DNA from: CAZNNH01 sp964574335
GTDB lineage: Bacteria > Acidobacteriota > Vicinamibacteria > Fen-336
DNA length: 64,000 nt
Assembly: GCA_964574335.1 (NCBI GenBank)
Contig: CAZNNH010000008.1
Coordinates: 17,707-81,706, forward strand
Direction of reading: 5' to 3'
Part shown: one piece after another, positions 31,800-40,412 of the stretch
Numbering within the stretch: the first letter of the stretch is position 1
Layout of the letters: each line of letters begins with the position of its first letter
Made by a program: the position numbers and the translations under genes
The notes under the pieces: generated by a model
What the model was told of the DNA's origin: nothing
The model's input: only the letters and a program-made list of their open reading frames with translations
Databases searched by the model: none

Positions 31800-32936
31800 T
31801 CAGGCCCCGCTCGGCTCGGCGGTCGGGGCCACCTCCTGGGTCGGCCCCGGCTGGGCCGGGCCGGTCTCCGGGGGCTTGCCGAAGATGCGGTCGAAGGCGG
31901 TCAGCCCGCCCAGCGCGCCCAGCCCCATGGTCTCGACCGCGGTGCTCGGGACGATGATCATCGAGCCCTTCTGCTTGAGCCCCTCGAAGACCATGTTCAT
32001 GGCGCGTAGGTGCAGGGCGGCCGGGTTGTTCTTGTAGTGCTCCGAGGCGGTGGCGAACTTCTCGGCAATCTCGGTCTCGGCGGTCGAGAGGATGATCCGC
32101 GACTGTCGCTCGCGCTCGGCCTGGGCCTGACGGCTCATGGCGTCCTCGAGCGCCTTGGGGATGATGATGTCGCGGATCTCCACCGACTGGACCGTGATCC
32201 CCCAGGCGCTGGTCTTGGCGTCCAGCACCTGCTGGATCTCCTTGCCGAGCCGGTCGCGGTTGGAAAGCATGTCGGCCAGCTCGTGCTTGCCGATCGCGTC
32301 CCGCAGCCCGGTCTGGGCGGAGAGCGAGACCGCGGCGTGGAAGTCCTCGACCTCGAGCACCGATTTCTCCGCGTCCCACACCATCCAGAAGGCGATAGCG
32401 TCGACGTTGACGGGGACGGTGTCCCGGGTCAGCGTGGTCTCGGCCCTGAAGTCGGTCACCCGGATCCTCTGGTCCACGTAGTTGGAGACCTTGTCGATCA
32501 CCGGGATCACGCCGAACAGCCCCGACCCGCGCAGCCCACGGAAGCGGCCAAAACGCAGGATCACCGCCCGCTCCCACTGGTAGGCCATCTGGACGCTGGG
32601 GGCCAGGAGGCCGGCCACCACCACGCTGGCCACCAGCACCTCGCTCTCCGGGCGATGGCGCAGGTAGGCCACGAACGCGGCCACGGTGGTGTAGATGAGG
32701 GCGGCCTCCCAGATCTGGCACAGACGCAGCAGGACCCCGAGGGAGAGGGCCACGGACACCATGGTGATGACCGCTTGCAGGTCGAAGGCGTGGACCTGCA
32801 GATGGACGACCAGCCCCACCAGGCAGATGGCGAGCAGCACCATGATGTTGAGGGGACCGAAACGGAAGTCGGCTCGGAAGCTCGTGGAGAACCGCTCCAG
32901 GGCACCGAGCCCGAACTGATCGCTTCGCGTCGACAT
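31800..32936 (-). CDS. SPFH/stomatin-family (slipin-like) membrane protein
   Basis: A 378-residue protein with about four N-terminal hydrophobic segments (MVLLAICLVGLVVHL; ITMVSVALSLGVLL; ALIYTTVAAFVAYL; VLVASVVVAGLLA) followed by a band-7/SPFH domain (ERAVILRFGRFRG to about IIIPKALEDAMSRQAQAERE) and a C-terminal tail rich in Pro. Ordinary slipins have only one or two membrane segments, so the N-terminus is extended. SPFH proteins organise membrane microdomains. Two starts fit; the ATG at 32936 has better spacing from AGAAGGG than the one three codons upstream. It sits between gntR and the ABC exporter genes. Confidence 0.85.
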   Translation of the reverse strand: MSTRSDQFGLGALERFSTSFRADFRFGPLNIMVLLAICLVGLVVHLQVHAFDLQAVITMVSVALSLGVLLRLCQIWEAALIYTTVAAFVAYLRHRPESEVLVASVVVAGLLAPSVQMAYQWERAVILRFGRFRGLRGSGLFGVIPVIDKVSNYVDQRIRVTDFRAETTLTRDTVPVNVDAIAFWMVWDAEKSVLEVEDFHAAVSLSAQTGLRDAIGKHELADMLSNRDRLGKEIQQVLDAKTSAWGITVQSVEIRDIIIPKALEDAMSRQAQAERERQSRIILSTAETEIAEKFATASEHYKNNPAALHLRAMNMVFEGLKQKGSMIIVPSTAVETMGLGALGGLTAFDRIFGKPPETGPAQPGPTQEVAPTAEPSGA

Positions 32937-32951
32937 GACTGCCATCCCTTC

Positions 32952-33329
32952 TCAGCGGCTCTTCCGCTGCTCGAGGTTGTCGAGAATGTCGTTCAGGGTG
33001 AAGCCGTGGGACGAGGCCCGTGACAGCAGCTCCTGGCAGATCTGGTCCAGGATCCGGCGCCGCTCGACGTCGTCCTGTTGCACCCTGAGCTGACCCACGA
33101 ACGTCCCGGATCCGAGCTGCGTCTCCACCAGTCCGGTCAGCTCCAGCTCGGTGTAGGCGCGGCTCACCGTGTTGGGATTGACCGACAGGTCGACCGCGAG
33201 CTGCCGGACCGTCGGCAGACGGTCCCCCGGCTCGAGCTGGCCGGTGGCGATCGAGCTCTTCACCTGGTCGATGATCTGACGGTAGAAAGGGACCCCGCTC
33301 TTGAGGTCCAGCAGGATCTTGATCGCCAC
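32952..33329 (-). CDS. GntR-family transcriptional regulator, YtrA type
   Basis: A 125-residue regulator with a winged helix (PFYRQIIDQVKSSIATGQ, then PGDRLPTVRQLAVDLSVNPNTVSRAYTELE and VETQLGSGTFVG) and only a short C-terminal helical tail, the hallmark of the YtrA subfamily. Members usually repress an adjacent ABC transporter operon and their own gene. The GTG start is preceded by AAGGGGGAC. A strong promoter and palindrome lie immediately upstream. The inducer is unknown; cell-envelope stress is a common signal in the family. Confidence 0.92.
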   Translation of the reverse strand: MAIKILLDLKSGVPFYRQIIDQVKSSIATGQLEPGDRLPTVRQLAVDLSVNPNTVSRAYTELELTGLVETQLGSGTFVGQLRVQQDDVERRRILDQICQELLSRASSHGFTLNDILDNLEQRKSR

Positions 33330-33343
33330 CCCTCGTCCCCCTT

Positions 33344-33383
33344 CACCATTGCACTAGTGATCCCATTTACTAGTGTCATGGTG
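33344..33383. promoter_or_regulatory. Probable GntR operator
   Basis: An inverted repeat: CACCATTGCACTAGT (33344-33358), a 10-nt AT-rich spacer, ACTAGTGTCATGGTG (33369-33383). Thirteen of 15 arm positions are complementary. It lies just downstream of the -10 box, over the expected transcription start, and 14 nt before the gntR start codon, which suits repression. Confidence 0.72.
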
Positions 33384-33385
33384 AA

Positions 33386-33414
33386 TTAGTACAATCGGCA
33401 GCCAGGATTGTCAA
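33386..33414 (-). promoter_or_regulatory. Promoter of the gntR/SPFH/ABC operon
   Basis: On the minus strand a perfect TTGACA (33409-33414), a 17-bp spacer, and TACTAA (33386-33391, continuing TACTAAT). This is the best sigma70-type promoter in the window. Confidence 0.7.
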
Positions 33415-33509
33415 GCGGTTTCGGACGGGTAGAAGGCCCGCGATGGCGCGGTCCAGCCAGGCGATGGCGACTAACTAATTGAGGCTCAGGTACTTATTTC
33501 ACGGAGTCG

Positions 33510-33524
33510 GGGGCGTCGAGCCCC
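33510..33524 (-). terminator. Small stem-loop after the receiver-like gene
   Basis: GGGGC-GTCGA-GCCCC forms a 5-bp GC stem 16 nt past the stop of the gene ending at 33540. No U-run follows, so it is a weak candidate for termination. Confidence 0.3.
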
Positions 33525-33539
33525 GCATCCTGCCCGCGG

Positions 33540-34478
33540 TCAGTGCTTGCGGAAGAGCGTGATGACCATCGAGACCAGGGCCTCCGGGCCTTCCGGCCCC
33601 TTGACCACGAACGCGTCAGCCCCGTGGATGGTCCGGGCTTCCTGCTCGGAGTGGATGGCGGTCCGGGTGTAGAGCAGTATCGGGATGTTGATCCACTCGA
33701 TGGTGGCCCGGACCATGTCGATCATGTCCTTGCCGGTCCGGGCGCCCTTGAGGTCCAGCTCGAGCACCAGCACGTCCGGCTTCTGCTCGGAGATGGCGGC
33801 GATGGCCTGGTCCACCGTGTCCATCGCGCGCACCGGGATCTCGACCGCCTGCAGCGCCTTCTCCGCCGCTTCGCGAGTCGCCGTGTCGTCGTCCAGCAGC
33901 AGCACCGTCTTCTGCTGGCGGAGGCGTGGCGTGGCCGGCGGCAGGACGGCGAAGTCGCCCTCCTCGGTCGACCCCTCCTCCCCCTCGGCGGACGCCGTCC
34001 CCGCCGTCGGCGTGAGCCGGGAGTCGAGGATGGCCAGGATCTGCTTCTGGGTCTGGTAGAGGGCGAACATCAGCTCGGCCACCGTCGATGACGCCGTGGG
34101 ATCGGTGGGCGCGGTTGCCGACTCCTCCCGAGGGGTCGGCGCCGCTGCGACCGGTGGCGGGGCCGGGGCGGCGACGGGAGGAGGCGCAGGCGCCGCCTCT
34201 CTGGCCGGCAACGGCGGCGGCTCGATCGTCATCGTGGGCGGGGGCGGGGGCGGGGGCGGGGGCGGAGGCGTGGCCTGGCCCTGCGCCTGCGCCTGGGCCT
34301 GGGCTTGAGCCATCACCGCCTTCAGCTTCGTGGTGACCGACTGGGTCCCCGAGGCGGGCTGGACTGGACGGCTCCTGAGGCGCGTCCCGCAGCCGGGACA
34401 AGCGAAGAAGCTCCCTGGCTCCACATCGACGTCGAAGGCGATATGGCACTTCGGGCACTTACCTCGGGCGCGTGGCAT
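33540..34478 (-). CDS. Zinc-ribbon / proline-rich / receiver-like protein
   Basis: A 312-residue protein in three parts. Residues 8-30 form a zinc ribbon (C8, C11, C27, C30; KCPKCHIAF...ACPGCGTRL). Residues ~55-150 are low complexity, with QA repeats, a run of 11-12 prolines, and Pro/Ala. Residues ~190-312 form a response-regulator receiver fold (VLLLDDDTATRE acidic pair, LYTRTA switch, FVVKGPEG lysine). In a gapless alignment the phosphorylated Asp position is Glu (VLVLELDLKG), so the domain may be locked or regulated differently. The ATG at 34478 follows GGAGGAG. The start overlaps the end of the CDF gene by 20 nt. Confidence 0.82.
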   Translation of the reverse strand: MPRARGKCPKCHIAFDVDVEPGSFFACPGCGTRLRSRPVQPASGTQSVTTKLKAVMAQAQAQAQAQGQATPPPPPPPPPPPTMTIEPPPLPAREAAPAPPPVAAPAPPPVAAAPTPREESATAPTDPTASSTVAELMFALYQTQKQILAILDSRLTPTAGTASAEGEEGSTEEGDFAVLPPATPRLRQQKTVLLLDDDTATREAAEKALQAVEIPVRAMDTVDQAIAAISEQKPDVLVLELDLKGARTGKDMIDMVRATIEWINIPILLYTRTAIHSEQEARTIHGADAFVVKGPEGPEALVSMVITLFRKH

Positions 34479-35376
34479 GTTCCGTTGCTCCTCCCTCACC
34501 AGATTGGTGCACCTCGACGGTGGCGTGGACGATACCCAGCCTGTCCGGTATCAGGCCGCGATAGTGATCGGGGCACTTGGGGGCCCGCGAGACCACACAC
34601 AAAGAAGCCGCGAAGCGCCGGGGACCGATGGCCCAGACGTGCAGGTCGGTGACCCGATCTCCCTCGGGCGCCTCGATCGCCTCTCTCAGCCGCTGTGGCA
34701 CGTCGCCGGAGGCCTGGTGATCGAGCAGGACGTGCCCGGTCTCCCGGGCCAGGCCGAACCCCCACCGGGCCACCAGCAACGATCCCGCTAGACCGGTCGC
34801 CGGGTCGAGCCAGGTGGCCCCCCAGATCCGGCCGGCGGCGAGGGCGACGATGGCCATCACGCTGGTCAGCGCGTCGGCCACGACGTGGAGGCTCGCGGCC
34901 CGGAGGTTGTGGTCGTGGCTCCGGTAGCCGTCACCGGCGTGGCCGCCAGCGAGGATGAAGAAGCTCACCACGTTCACCAGAAGGCCCACGCCGGCCACGA
35001 CGATGGCGTGCACGAACGCGATCTCCACGGGATGGACCAGGCGCTCCAGGCTCTCCCAGGCCATCAGCAGCGAGAACCCGCCGAGCAGAAGCGCGCTCGT
35101 GAACCCGCCCAACGCGTTCACCTTGCCGGTGCCGAAGCTGAAGCGGGGGTCGTTGGCGCGGCGACGCGCGTAGACGTAGGCCGCCACCGCGATGCCGAGG
35201 GCGGCCCCGTGGGAGGCCATGTGCAGGCCGTCGGCCAGGAGGGCCATCGACCCGTAGGCCAGGCCGGCCACCACCTCGGCCACCATCATGACCCCGGTCA
35301 GCGCCACCACGGCGATGGTGCGCGGCTCCCCCGCCTGCACCTGGTCCTGTCCGAAGGTGTGGTCGTGTGACCTCAT
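34459..35376 (-). CDS. Cation diffusion facilitator (DmeF/CzcD-like metal exporter)
   Basis: A 305-residue inner-membrane proton/metal antiporter of the CDF family with six helices. The metal site pairs are ADGLHMASHG in helix 2 and HVVADALTS in helix 5 (H/D motif). The His-rich stretch SHDH at the N-terminus and GDGYRSHDHN between helices 4 and 5 suggest Co/Ni/Zn handling as in DmeF-type exporters. The C-terminal cytosolic domain (VTDLHVWAIGPRRFAASLCVV) is present. Its ATG overlaps the stop of the protoporphyrinogen oxidase gene (ATGA), linking it to the heme transcript, perhaps because ferrochelatase is sensitive to competing metals (inference). Confidence 0.9.
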   Translation of the reverse strand: MRSHDHTFGQDQVQAGEPRTIAVVALTGVMMVAEVVAGLAYGSMALLADGLHMASHGAALGIAVAAYVYARRRANDPRFSFGTGKVNALGGFTSALLLGGFSLLMAWESLERLVHPVEIAFVHAIVVAGVGLLVNVVSFFILAGGHAGDGYRSHDHNLRAASLHVVADALTSVMAIVALAAGRIWGATWLDPATGLAGSLLVARWGFGLARETGHVLLDHQASGDVPQRLREAIEAPEGDRVTDLHVWAIGPRRFAASLCVVSRAPKCPDHYRGLIPDRLGIVHATVEVHQSGEGGATEHATRPR

Positions 35377-36764
35377 GGCTCCGCCGGACGATCGACCCCC
35401 AGCCCCCTCAGCACCCGGTCCGCCAGCGGGCCAGCCTCCGCGACACAGGAGTTGATGGCCACGCCGCGAAAGGCGTTGCCGGCAAGGTATAGCCCCGCAC
35501 GCCGCGAGATCAAGTCGTCGAGGCGCAGAAGCCGGTCCAGGTGCCCCACCGTGTACTGGGGGATCCCGATCGGATGCCGGAAGAGGTGTGTGAAGCACGG
35601 CGCGACGCGAAGCCCCATGGTCGTAGCCAGCTCACGGCGTGTCGTCTCGACCAGCTCGTCGTCCCCGACCTCGATCGCGGCCGGGTCGTGGGCCCCACCC
35701 ACCATCACCCGGATCAGGGCCCGCCCCGTCGGCGCCCGCCCGGGATAGATGCTCGAGTCCCACAGCGCCCCCAGCAGGCGCGGCCCCTCCCCACGCGGGA
35801 CCAGGAACCCGAAGCCGTCCAGCGGCCGCTCCAGCCGGTCCTCCTGGTAGCCCAGACACACCACGACGAGGGGCGCCGCCCTGATCTCGCCGAGCGTCAC
35901 CGCCATCTCCGGCTCGGTCGCCTTCAGGATCCCGGCGCTGGCGGGCGCCCCCCCGGCCAGCACCACCGCATCGGCCTCGAGCGCGTCGGCGCCCGACAAG
36001 CGGAGGCGATAGCGGCCGTTCCGAGCCTCCAGGGTGGTGACCTCGGCCTCGAGGCGCAGGCGCGACCCGAGCCGCGCGGCGAGGGCCTGCACCAGCTCCT
36101 CGGTCCCCTCCCGGAACGAGGTGAGGCGGCCCACCGGCGAGCCGATCCCTTCCCCTCGGCGTGCTCGCCCCGCGCGCCTCTTGGCGAGGAGAGCGCGGAA
36201 CAGCCCCCCATGGTCGGTCTCCATCTGCCACATCTTGGGAAAGCAGGCCCGCAGCGAGAGCCGCCGGGCATCGCCCCCGAAGACGCCCGAGACCATGGAG
36301 TCGATCAGGACGTCGGCCGCCTCCTGCCCGATGCGCCGGCTGGCGAAGGCGTGGATGGTCTCGTCGCCGGCTGGTCGGCGGCTGGCGAAGGGCTCCATCA
36401 GGACCCGCAGCTTGGCGGGCCAGGAGAGGAGGCCGCTCCCCAAGAAGGCCAGCGGGCCGCCGGGAAGCGCGTGCAGGCGGCCGCGGCGAAAGATGAAGCG
36501 TCGCCGGGCGCGGTCGTCGCTGACCTGGACCCGTCCTTGGAGCCCCAGCTCCCGGACCAGGTCGAGCGTCTCCTCGACGCTGTCGAGGAAGCCGTTCGGT
36601 CCCCACTCGCACAGGAAGCCGTCGATCCTCTGGCTGCGGATGTTGCCGCCGGGCCGGGCCGCCCCCTCCAGCACCACCACCTCGATGTCGCTCCCCCGCC
36701 GGGTGAGGGCGTGGGCCACGCTCAGGCCGGCGATCCCGCCGCCGACCACCGCCACCCGCTTCAC
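35373..36764 (-). CDS. hemG: Protoporphyrinogen/coproporphyrinogen oxidase (HemY type, FAD)
   Basis: A 463-residue flavoprotein that oxidises protoporphyrinogen IX to protoporphyrin IX. It begins with the FAD-binding VAVVGGGIAGLSVAHALTRRG and ARPGGNIRS, and ends with the second FAD block LYLAGNAFRGVAINSCVAEA. It belongs to the oxygen-dependent HemY/PPOX family, not the flavodoxin-like HemG of E. coli; the symbol follows the common genome usage for this step. The GTG start at 36764 overlaps the hemH stop (GTGA). No HemQ gene is seen nearby, so the protoporphyrin route is more likely than the coproporphyrin one. Confidence 0.92.
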   Translation of the reverse strand: MKRVAVVGGGIAGLSVAHALTRRGSDIEVVVLEGAARPGGNIRSQRIDGFLCEWGPNGFLDSVEETLDLVRELGLQGRVQVSDDRARRRFIFRRGRLHALPGGPLAFLGSGLLSWPAKLRVLMEPFASRRPAGDETIHAFASRRIGQEAADVLIDSMVSGVFGGDARRLSLRACFPKMWQMETDHGGLFRALLAKRRAGRARRGEGIGSPVGRLTSFREGTEELVQALAARLGSRLRLEAEVTTLEARNGRYRLRLSGADALEADAVVLAGGAPASAGILKATEPEMAVTLGEIRAAPLVVVCLGYQEDRLERPLDGFGFLVPRGEGPRLLGALWDSSIYPGRAPTGRALIRVMVGGAHDPAAIEVGDDELVETTRRELATTMGLRVAPCFTHLFRHPIGIPQYTVGHLDRLLRLDDLISRRAGLYLAGNAFRGVAINSCVAEAGPLADRVLRGLGVDRPAEP

Positions 36765-37861
36765 GCCGGGTCCTCCAGGTGACGCTCCACCAGGCGCGCC
36801 AGCGCCTCGATGAAGGTGGGGTGGGTGCCGAGGGCCTCGCAGCGCCGGTAGTCGGTGATGCCGGCCCGGTGCGCCCGCTCGGCGAACAGCATGTCGATCT
36901 CGTAGAGGGTCTCGATGTGCTCCGAGACGAAGGAGATCGGGATCACCAGCACCTCGTTCACGCCCTCCCCTCCGAGCCGGTCGAGCATCTCGTCGGTCCC
37001 GGGACCGATCCAGCGCACCGGCCCGGTGCGCGATTGGAAGGCGAGCTCGTGCCGGTTGGGCAGGCCCAGGCGGTCGAGCACGCCGCGCCGGGTCTCTTCG
37101 GTCTCGGCCACGTAGGGGTCGCCGCGGTCGACGAAACGCTGCGGCAGGCCGTGGGCGCTGAACAGCAGCACCACCCGGTCGCGACGGTCCAGCGGGAAGT
37201 CCTCGAGGCCGCGGCGCACCGTGTCGGCCAGGGCCTCCAGGTAGAGCGGGTCGCTCGGGTAGCGATCGATGTGGGTCACCTCGAAGCGGTCCCGGTAGGG
37301 CCGCCCTCCGAGCGCCCTCTCGAGCTCGCGCCGGGACGACCCGGTGGTGGCCTGCGAGTACTGCGGGTAGAGGGTCAGAGTCACCAGACGCCGCTGCCCC
37401 TCGGCGGCGGCGGCGGCGAGCGCGGCGTGGGTCGAGGGGTGCCAGTAGCGCATGGCGATGTGGACCCTGAACCGCTCGGCCTTCCGGTTGAGCTGCGCCT
37501 CCAGGGCGCGCGCCTGCTCCTGGGTCCAGTAGAGCTGCGACGAGCCTCCCCCGATCAGCGCGTAGTTGCGGCGCACCGACGGGCCCCGCAGCTTGGCGAT
37601 GAGCCAGGCGAACAGCGGCTGGAGCACGGCGCCGAGGGGCAGCTCGATGATCTCCCGATCCGAGAAGAGGCGGCGCAGGAACGGCTCCACCGAGAGAAGG
37701 TCCGGAGGCCCCCCGAGGCTGAACAGGACCACCCCGATCGGCTCCCCGGCGGGCGACGGCCCAGGGGCCGGGTCGCCTGGCTGGAGCAGGGAGGTCGCCA
37801 GGGGACGGGGACGGCTCCGGGAACCGCCAGGCTTGCGGGGACGCCGCTTGTGCCTTCCCAT
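36761..37861 (-). CDS. hemH: Ferrochelatase
   Basis: A 366-residue enzyme that inserts Fe2+ into protoporphyrin IX. The catalytic histidine is H237 in LLFSAHGLP and the acidic partner is E317 in SEHIETLYEID. It has an N-terminal extension of about 40 basic and Pro-rich residues (RHKRRPRKPGGSRSRPRP) before the core begins at IGVVLFSLGGP; a later start is possible but no better-placed start codon with a ribosome site is evident. It lies 3 nt after hemN and is coupled to the oxidase gene. Confidence 0.94.
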   Translation of the reverse strand: MGRHKRRPRKPGGSRSRPRPLATSLLQPGDPAPGPSPAGEPIGVVLFSLGGPPDLLSVEPFLRRLFSDREIIELPLGAVLQPLFAWLIAKLRGPSVRRNYALIGGGSSQLYWTQEQARALEAQLNRKAERFRVHIAMRYWHPSTHAALAAAAAEGQRRLVTLTLYPQYSQATTGSSRRELERALGGRPYRDRFEVTHIDRYPSDPLYLEALADTVRRGLEDFPLDRRDRVVLLFSAHGLPQRFVDRGDPYVAETEETRRGVLDRLGLPNRHELAFQSRTGPVRWIGPGTDEMLDRLGGEGVNEVLVIPISFVSEHIETLYEIDMLFAERAHRAGITDYRRCEALGTHPTFIEALARLVERHLEDPA

Positions 37862-37864
37862 CGC

Positions 37865-39289
37865 TCAGATGGTCCGAGAGAAGACCGGCTGATCGCCGGC
37901 CTTGGCGCGCAGATAGCGGTCGAAGGTCATGCAGACGTTGCGCACCAGTAGCCGCCCACGTTCGGTGATCTCGATCCGGTCCGGGTGGACCTCCACCAGG
38001 CCGTCGCCAACCGGTCCCGGCTCGGCCCCGAGCTCGGCCAGCTCCGGCCCGAAGTAGTCGGCGAAGTCGATCCCGAAACGCCGCTCCACCTCGGCGCGGT
38101 CCAGGAAGAAGTTGCACATGAGCTGGGCGATGACGTAGCGCCGGATCTGGTCGTCGGTGGAGAGGATGTAGCCCCGCTCGATCGGGAAACGGCCGGCATC
38201 GAGGGCCTGATAGTAGCCGCTCAGCTTCTTGACGTTCTGGGCGAAGGCGGAGGCGACGTCCCCGATCGCCGAGACCCCGACCCCCAGCATGTCAGGGGCG
38301 GGCCGGGTGGTGTATCCCATGAAGTTGCGATGGAGGCGCCGGGCGGCGGCCGCACGCGCCAGCTCGTCGCCGGGCAGGGCGAAGTGGTCCATGCCGATCT
38401 GCCGGTAGCCGGCCGCCAGGAACCGGTCCCGCGCCTCCAGGAACAGCTCCAGCTTCTGCTTCGGCGGCGGGAGCTGGGCCGGGTCGATGCGCTTCTGGTG
38501 GGCCCGGATCCACGGGACGTGGGCGAAGGAGTAGACGGCCACCCGGTCGGGGCGCATGTCGATCACCGTGTCGACGGCCGCCCCGAAGGAGACCCGGGTC
38601 TGCAGCGGAAGACCGTAGATCAGGTCGACGTTGATCGACTTGAAGCCGAGCTGCCGGGCTTGATCGGAGAGCTCCCGGGTCTCCGCCACCCCCTGGACGC
38701 GGTTGACCGCCTTCTGCACCTCGGGGGTGAAGTCCTGGACGCCCATCGACAGTCGGTTGAAGCCGAGGCCTCCCAGCAGCTCGAGATGCTCGCGCCGAGT
38801 CACCCGCGGGTCCACCTCGATCGCCACCTCGCCGTCCGGGTCGACCTCGAAGTAGCGCGTCACCTCCCGGTGCAGCGCCTCCATCTGGGAGGGGTCCAGG
38901 TAGGTGGGGGTGCCGCCGCCCCAGTGGTACTGCACCACCCGGCGCCGCTCGCCGAGCTGCCGGGCGAGCAGGGCGATCTCGCGGTGCAGGTAGCCGAGAT
39001 AACGCCCCGCCACCTCGCGCTTGCGGGTGATCACCACCATGCAGCCGCAGAAATGGCAACGCTCCTCGCAAAACGGCAGGTGCAGGTACAGCGACAGCGG
39101 CTGGTCCGGGGCGCGCGCCGCCACCGCCAGCCGCTCGCGGTAGGCCGCCTCGTCGAACGCCTGGCTGAACTCCACCGCGGTCGGGTAGGAGGTGTAGCGG
39201 GGGCCGGGGCGGTCGTACTGGCGCAGCAGCTCCAGGCTCACCGAGCGGGCGTCGTCGGCCGGCCGGCGGCCCGCGGTGGCCGAGCTCAC
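37865..39289 (-). CDS. hemN: Oxygen-independent coproporphyrinogen III oxidase
   Basis: A 474-residue radical SAM enzyme that decarboxylates two propionates of coproporphyrinogen III without O2. The iron-sulfur motif CEERCHFC has C74, C78 and C81 (CxxxCxxC). True HemN features are present: LYLHLPFCEERCHFCGCMVV, YHWGGGTPTYL, and the C-terminal domain ending in VCMTFDRYL. Length matches HemN rather than the shorter HemW. The GTG start overlaps the hemE stop (GTGA). Together with the O2-using HemY-type oxidase it implies a flexible oxygen lifestyle. Confidence 0.95.
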   Translation of the reverse strand: MSSATAGRRPADDARSVSLELLRQYDRPGPRYTSYPTAVEFSQAFDEAAYRERLAVAARAPDQPLSLYLHLPFCEERCHFCGCMVVITRKREVAGRYLGYLHREIALLARQLGERRRVVQYHWGGGTPTYLDPSQMEALHREVTRYFEVDPDGEVAIEVDPRVTRREHLELLGGLGFNRLSMGVQDFTPEVQKAVNRVQGVAETRELSDQARQLGFKSINVDLIYGLPLQTRVSFGAAVDTVIDMRPDRVAVYSFAHVPWIRAHQKRIDPAQLPPPKQKLELFLEARDRFLAAGYRQIGMDHFALPGDELARAAAARRLHRNFMGYTTRPAPDMLGVGVSAIGDVASAFAQNVKKLSGYYQALDAGRFPIERGYILSTDDQIRRYVIAQLMCNFFLDRAEVERRFGIDFADYFGPELAELGAEPGPVGDGLVEVHPDRIEITERGRLLVRNVCMTFDRYLRAKAGDQPVFSRTI

Positions 39290-40404
39290 GCGCCCTCCAG
39301 GCTCGAGAGCGCGCGGACGTACTCCACCAGGGCCTCGGCGTGCTCTGGAGGCGTGGTGGGCAGGATCCCGTGCCCGAGGTTGAAGATGTGGCCGGGCGCG
39401 ACGGCGGTCGAGCCGGGCTCGCCCCCCAGCTCGAGGGCCCGCGCCTCACGCAGCACCGCGGCCACCCGCTCCCGGATCCGCTCGGGCGGGCCGAGCAGGA
39501 CGCCGGGATCGAGGTTCCCCTGCACCGCCACCGCATCGCCCAGCCGGCGCCGGGTCTCGTCCAGGCCGACCCGCCAGTCCACACCGACCACGTCGGCGCC
39601 GACGGCCGCGCACAGCTCGAGGTACCCGGCCGACTCCCCCGCGTAGTAGAGGGTCGGCGCAGCGCCCTCGAGCGAGGCGACCTGAGACACCGCGTTCAAG
39701 ACCCTCCACGCGTAAGGCCGGGCGAACTCCTCGTAGTCTCGAGGTCCCAGCATCCCGGCCCAGGTGTCGAACAGCATCACCGCCTGGGCGCCGGCAGCCA
39801 CCTGCTCCGAGAGGTAGGAGCAGAGGGTGGTCGTGCACTTGCCCAGCAGCTCGTGGGCCAGGTCGGGGGCCGCAAACAGCATCTCCTTGGTGGCGGCGAA
39901 GGAGCGCGACCCACCCCCCTCGATCAGATAGGTGGCGACGGTGAACGGGGCGCCGGCGAAGCCGATCAGGGGCACCTGCTCGGGGAGCTCGCGGCGCAGC
40001 AGCCCGATCGCCTCCAGCACGAAGCCGGTGGCCTCGGCGGCCTCCGGCGTGCGCAGGGCGGCCACGTCCTCCTCGGTGCGGATCGAGCGCTCCAGGACCG
40101 GGGCCGGCTCGAACGCCACATCCACCCCCATCCCCGGCAGGGGGACCAGGATGTCCGAGAAGAGGATGGCGGCGTCGACGCCCAGGCGCCTCACCGGCTG
40201 CAGCGTGATCTCGCAGGCCAGCTCCGGGGTGCGGCAGGCGGTGAGGAAGTCGTGCTTCTCGCGCAGCGCGCGATACTCGGGGAGGTAGCGGCCCGCCTGG
40301 CGCATGATCCACACAGGGGTCCGCTCGACCGGCTGACGGCGGCAGGCGCGCAGGAACAGCGGCTCCCGAGGATGCTGGGGGTTGGCGGCGGGCAGGCCGG
40401 TCAC
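39286..40404 (-). CDS. hemE: Uroporphyrinogen decarboxylase
   Basis: A 372-residue cytosolic enzyme converting uroporphyrinogen III to coproporphyrinogen III. Signatures are PVWIMRQAGRYLPEYR near the N-terminus (substrate-binding arginines), FSDILVPLPGMG, GFAGAPFTVATYLIEGGGS and the C-terminal FNLGHGILPTTPPEH. The GTG at 40404 is chosen because GAGGG precedes it and it lies 8 nt after the hemB stop; the frame is open further upstream inside hemB. The gene overlaps hemN by 4 nt. Confidence 0.95.
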   Translation of the reverse strand: MTGLPAANPQHPREPLFLRACRRQPVERTPVWIMRQAGRYLPEYRALREKHDFLTACRTPELACEITLQPVRRLGVDAAILFSDILVPLPGMGVDVAFEPAPVLERSIRTEEDVAALRTPEAAEATGFVLEAIGLLRRELPEQVPLIGFAGAPFTVATYLIEGGGSRSFAATKEMLFAAPDLAHELLGKCTTTLCSYLSEQVAAGAQAVMLFDTWAGMLGPRDYEEFARPYAWRVLNAVSQVASLEGAAPTLYYAGESAGYLELCAAVGADVVGVDWRVGLDETRRRLGDAVAVQGNLDPGVLLGPPERIRERVAAVLREARALELGGEPGSTAVAPGHIFNLGHGILPTTPPEHAEALVEYVRALSSLEGA

Positions 40405-40412
40405 CGATACCC

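Noticed and set aside
34231..34275. A non-coding tandem GGGGGC repeat
   Set aside because: It lies within the receiver-like gene and encodes its poly-proline linker on the other strand.
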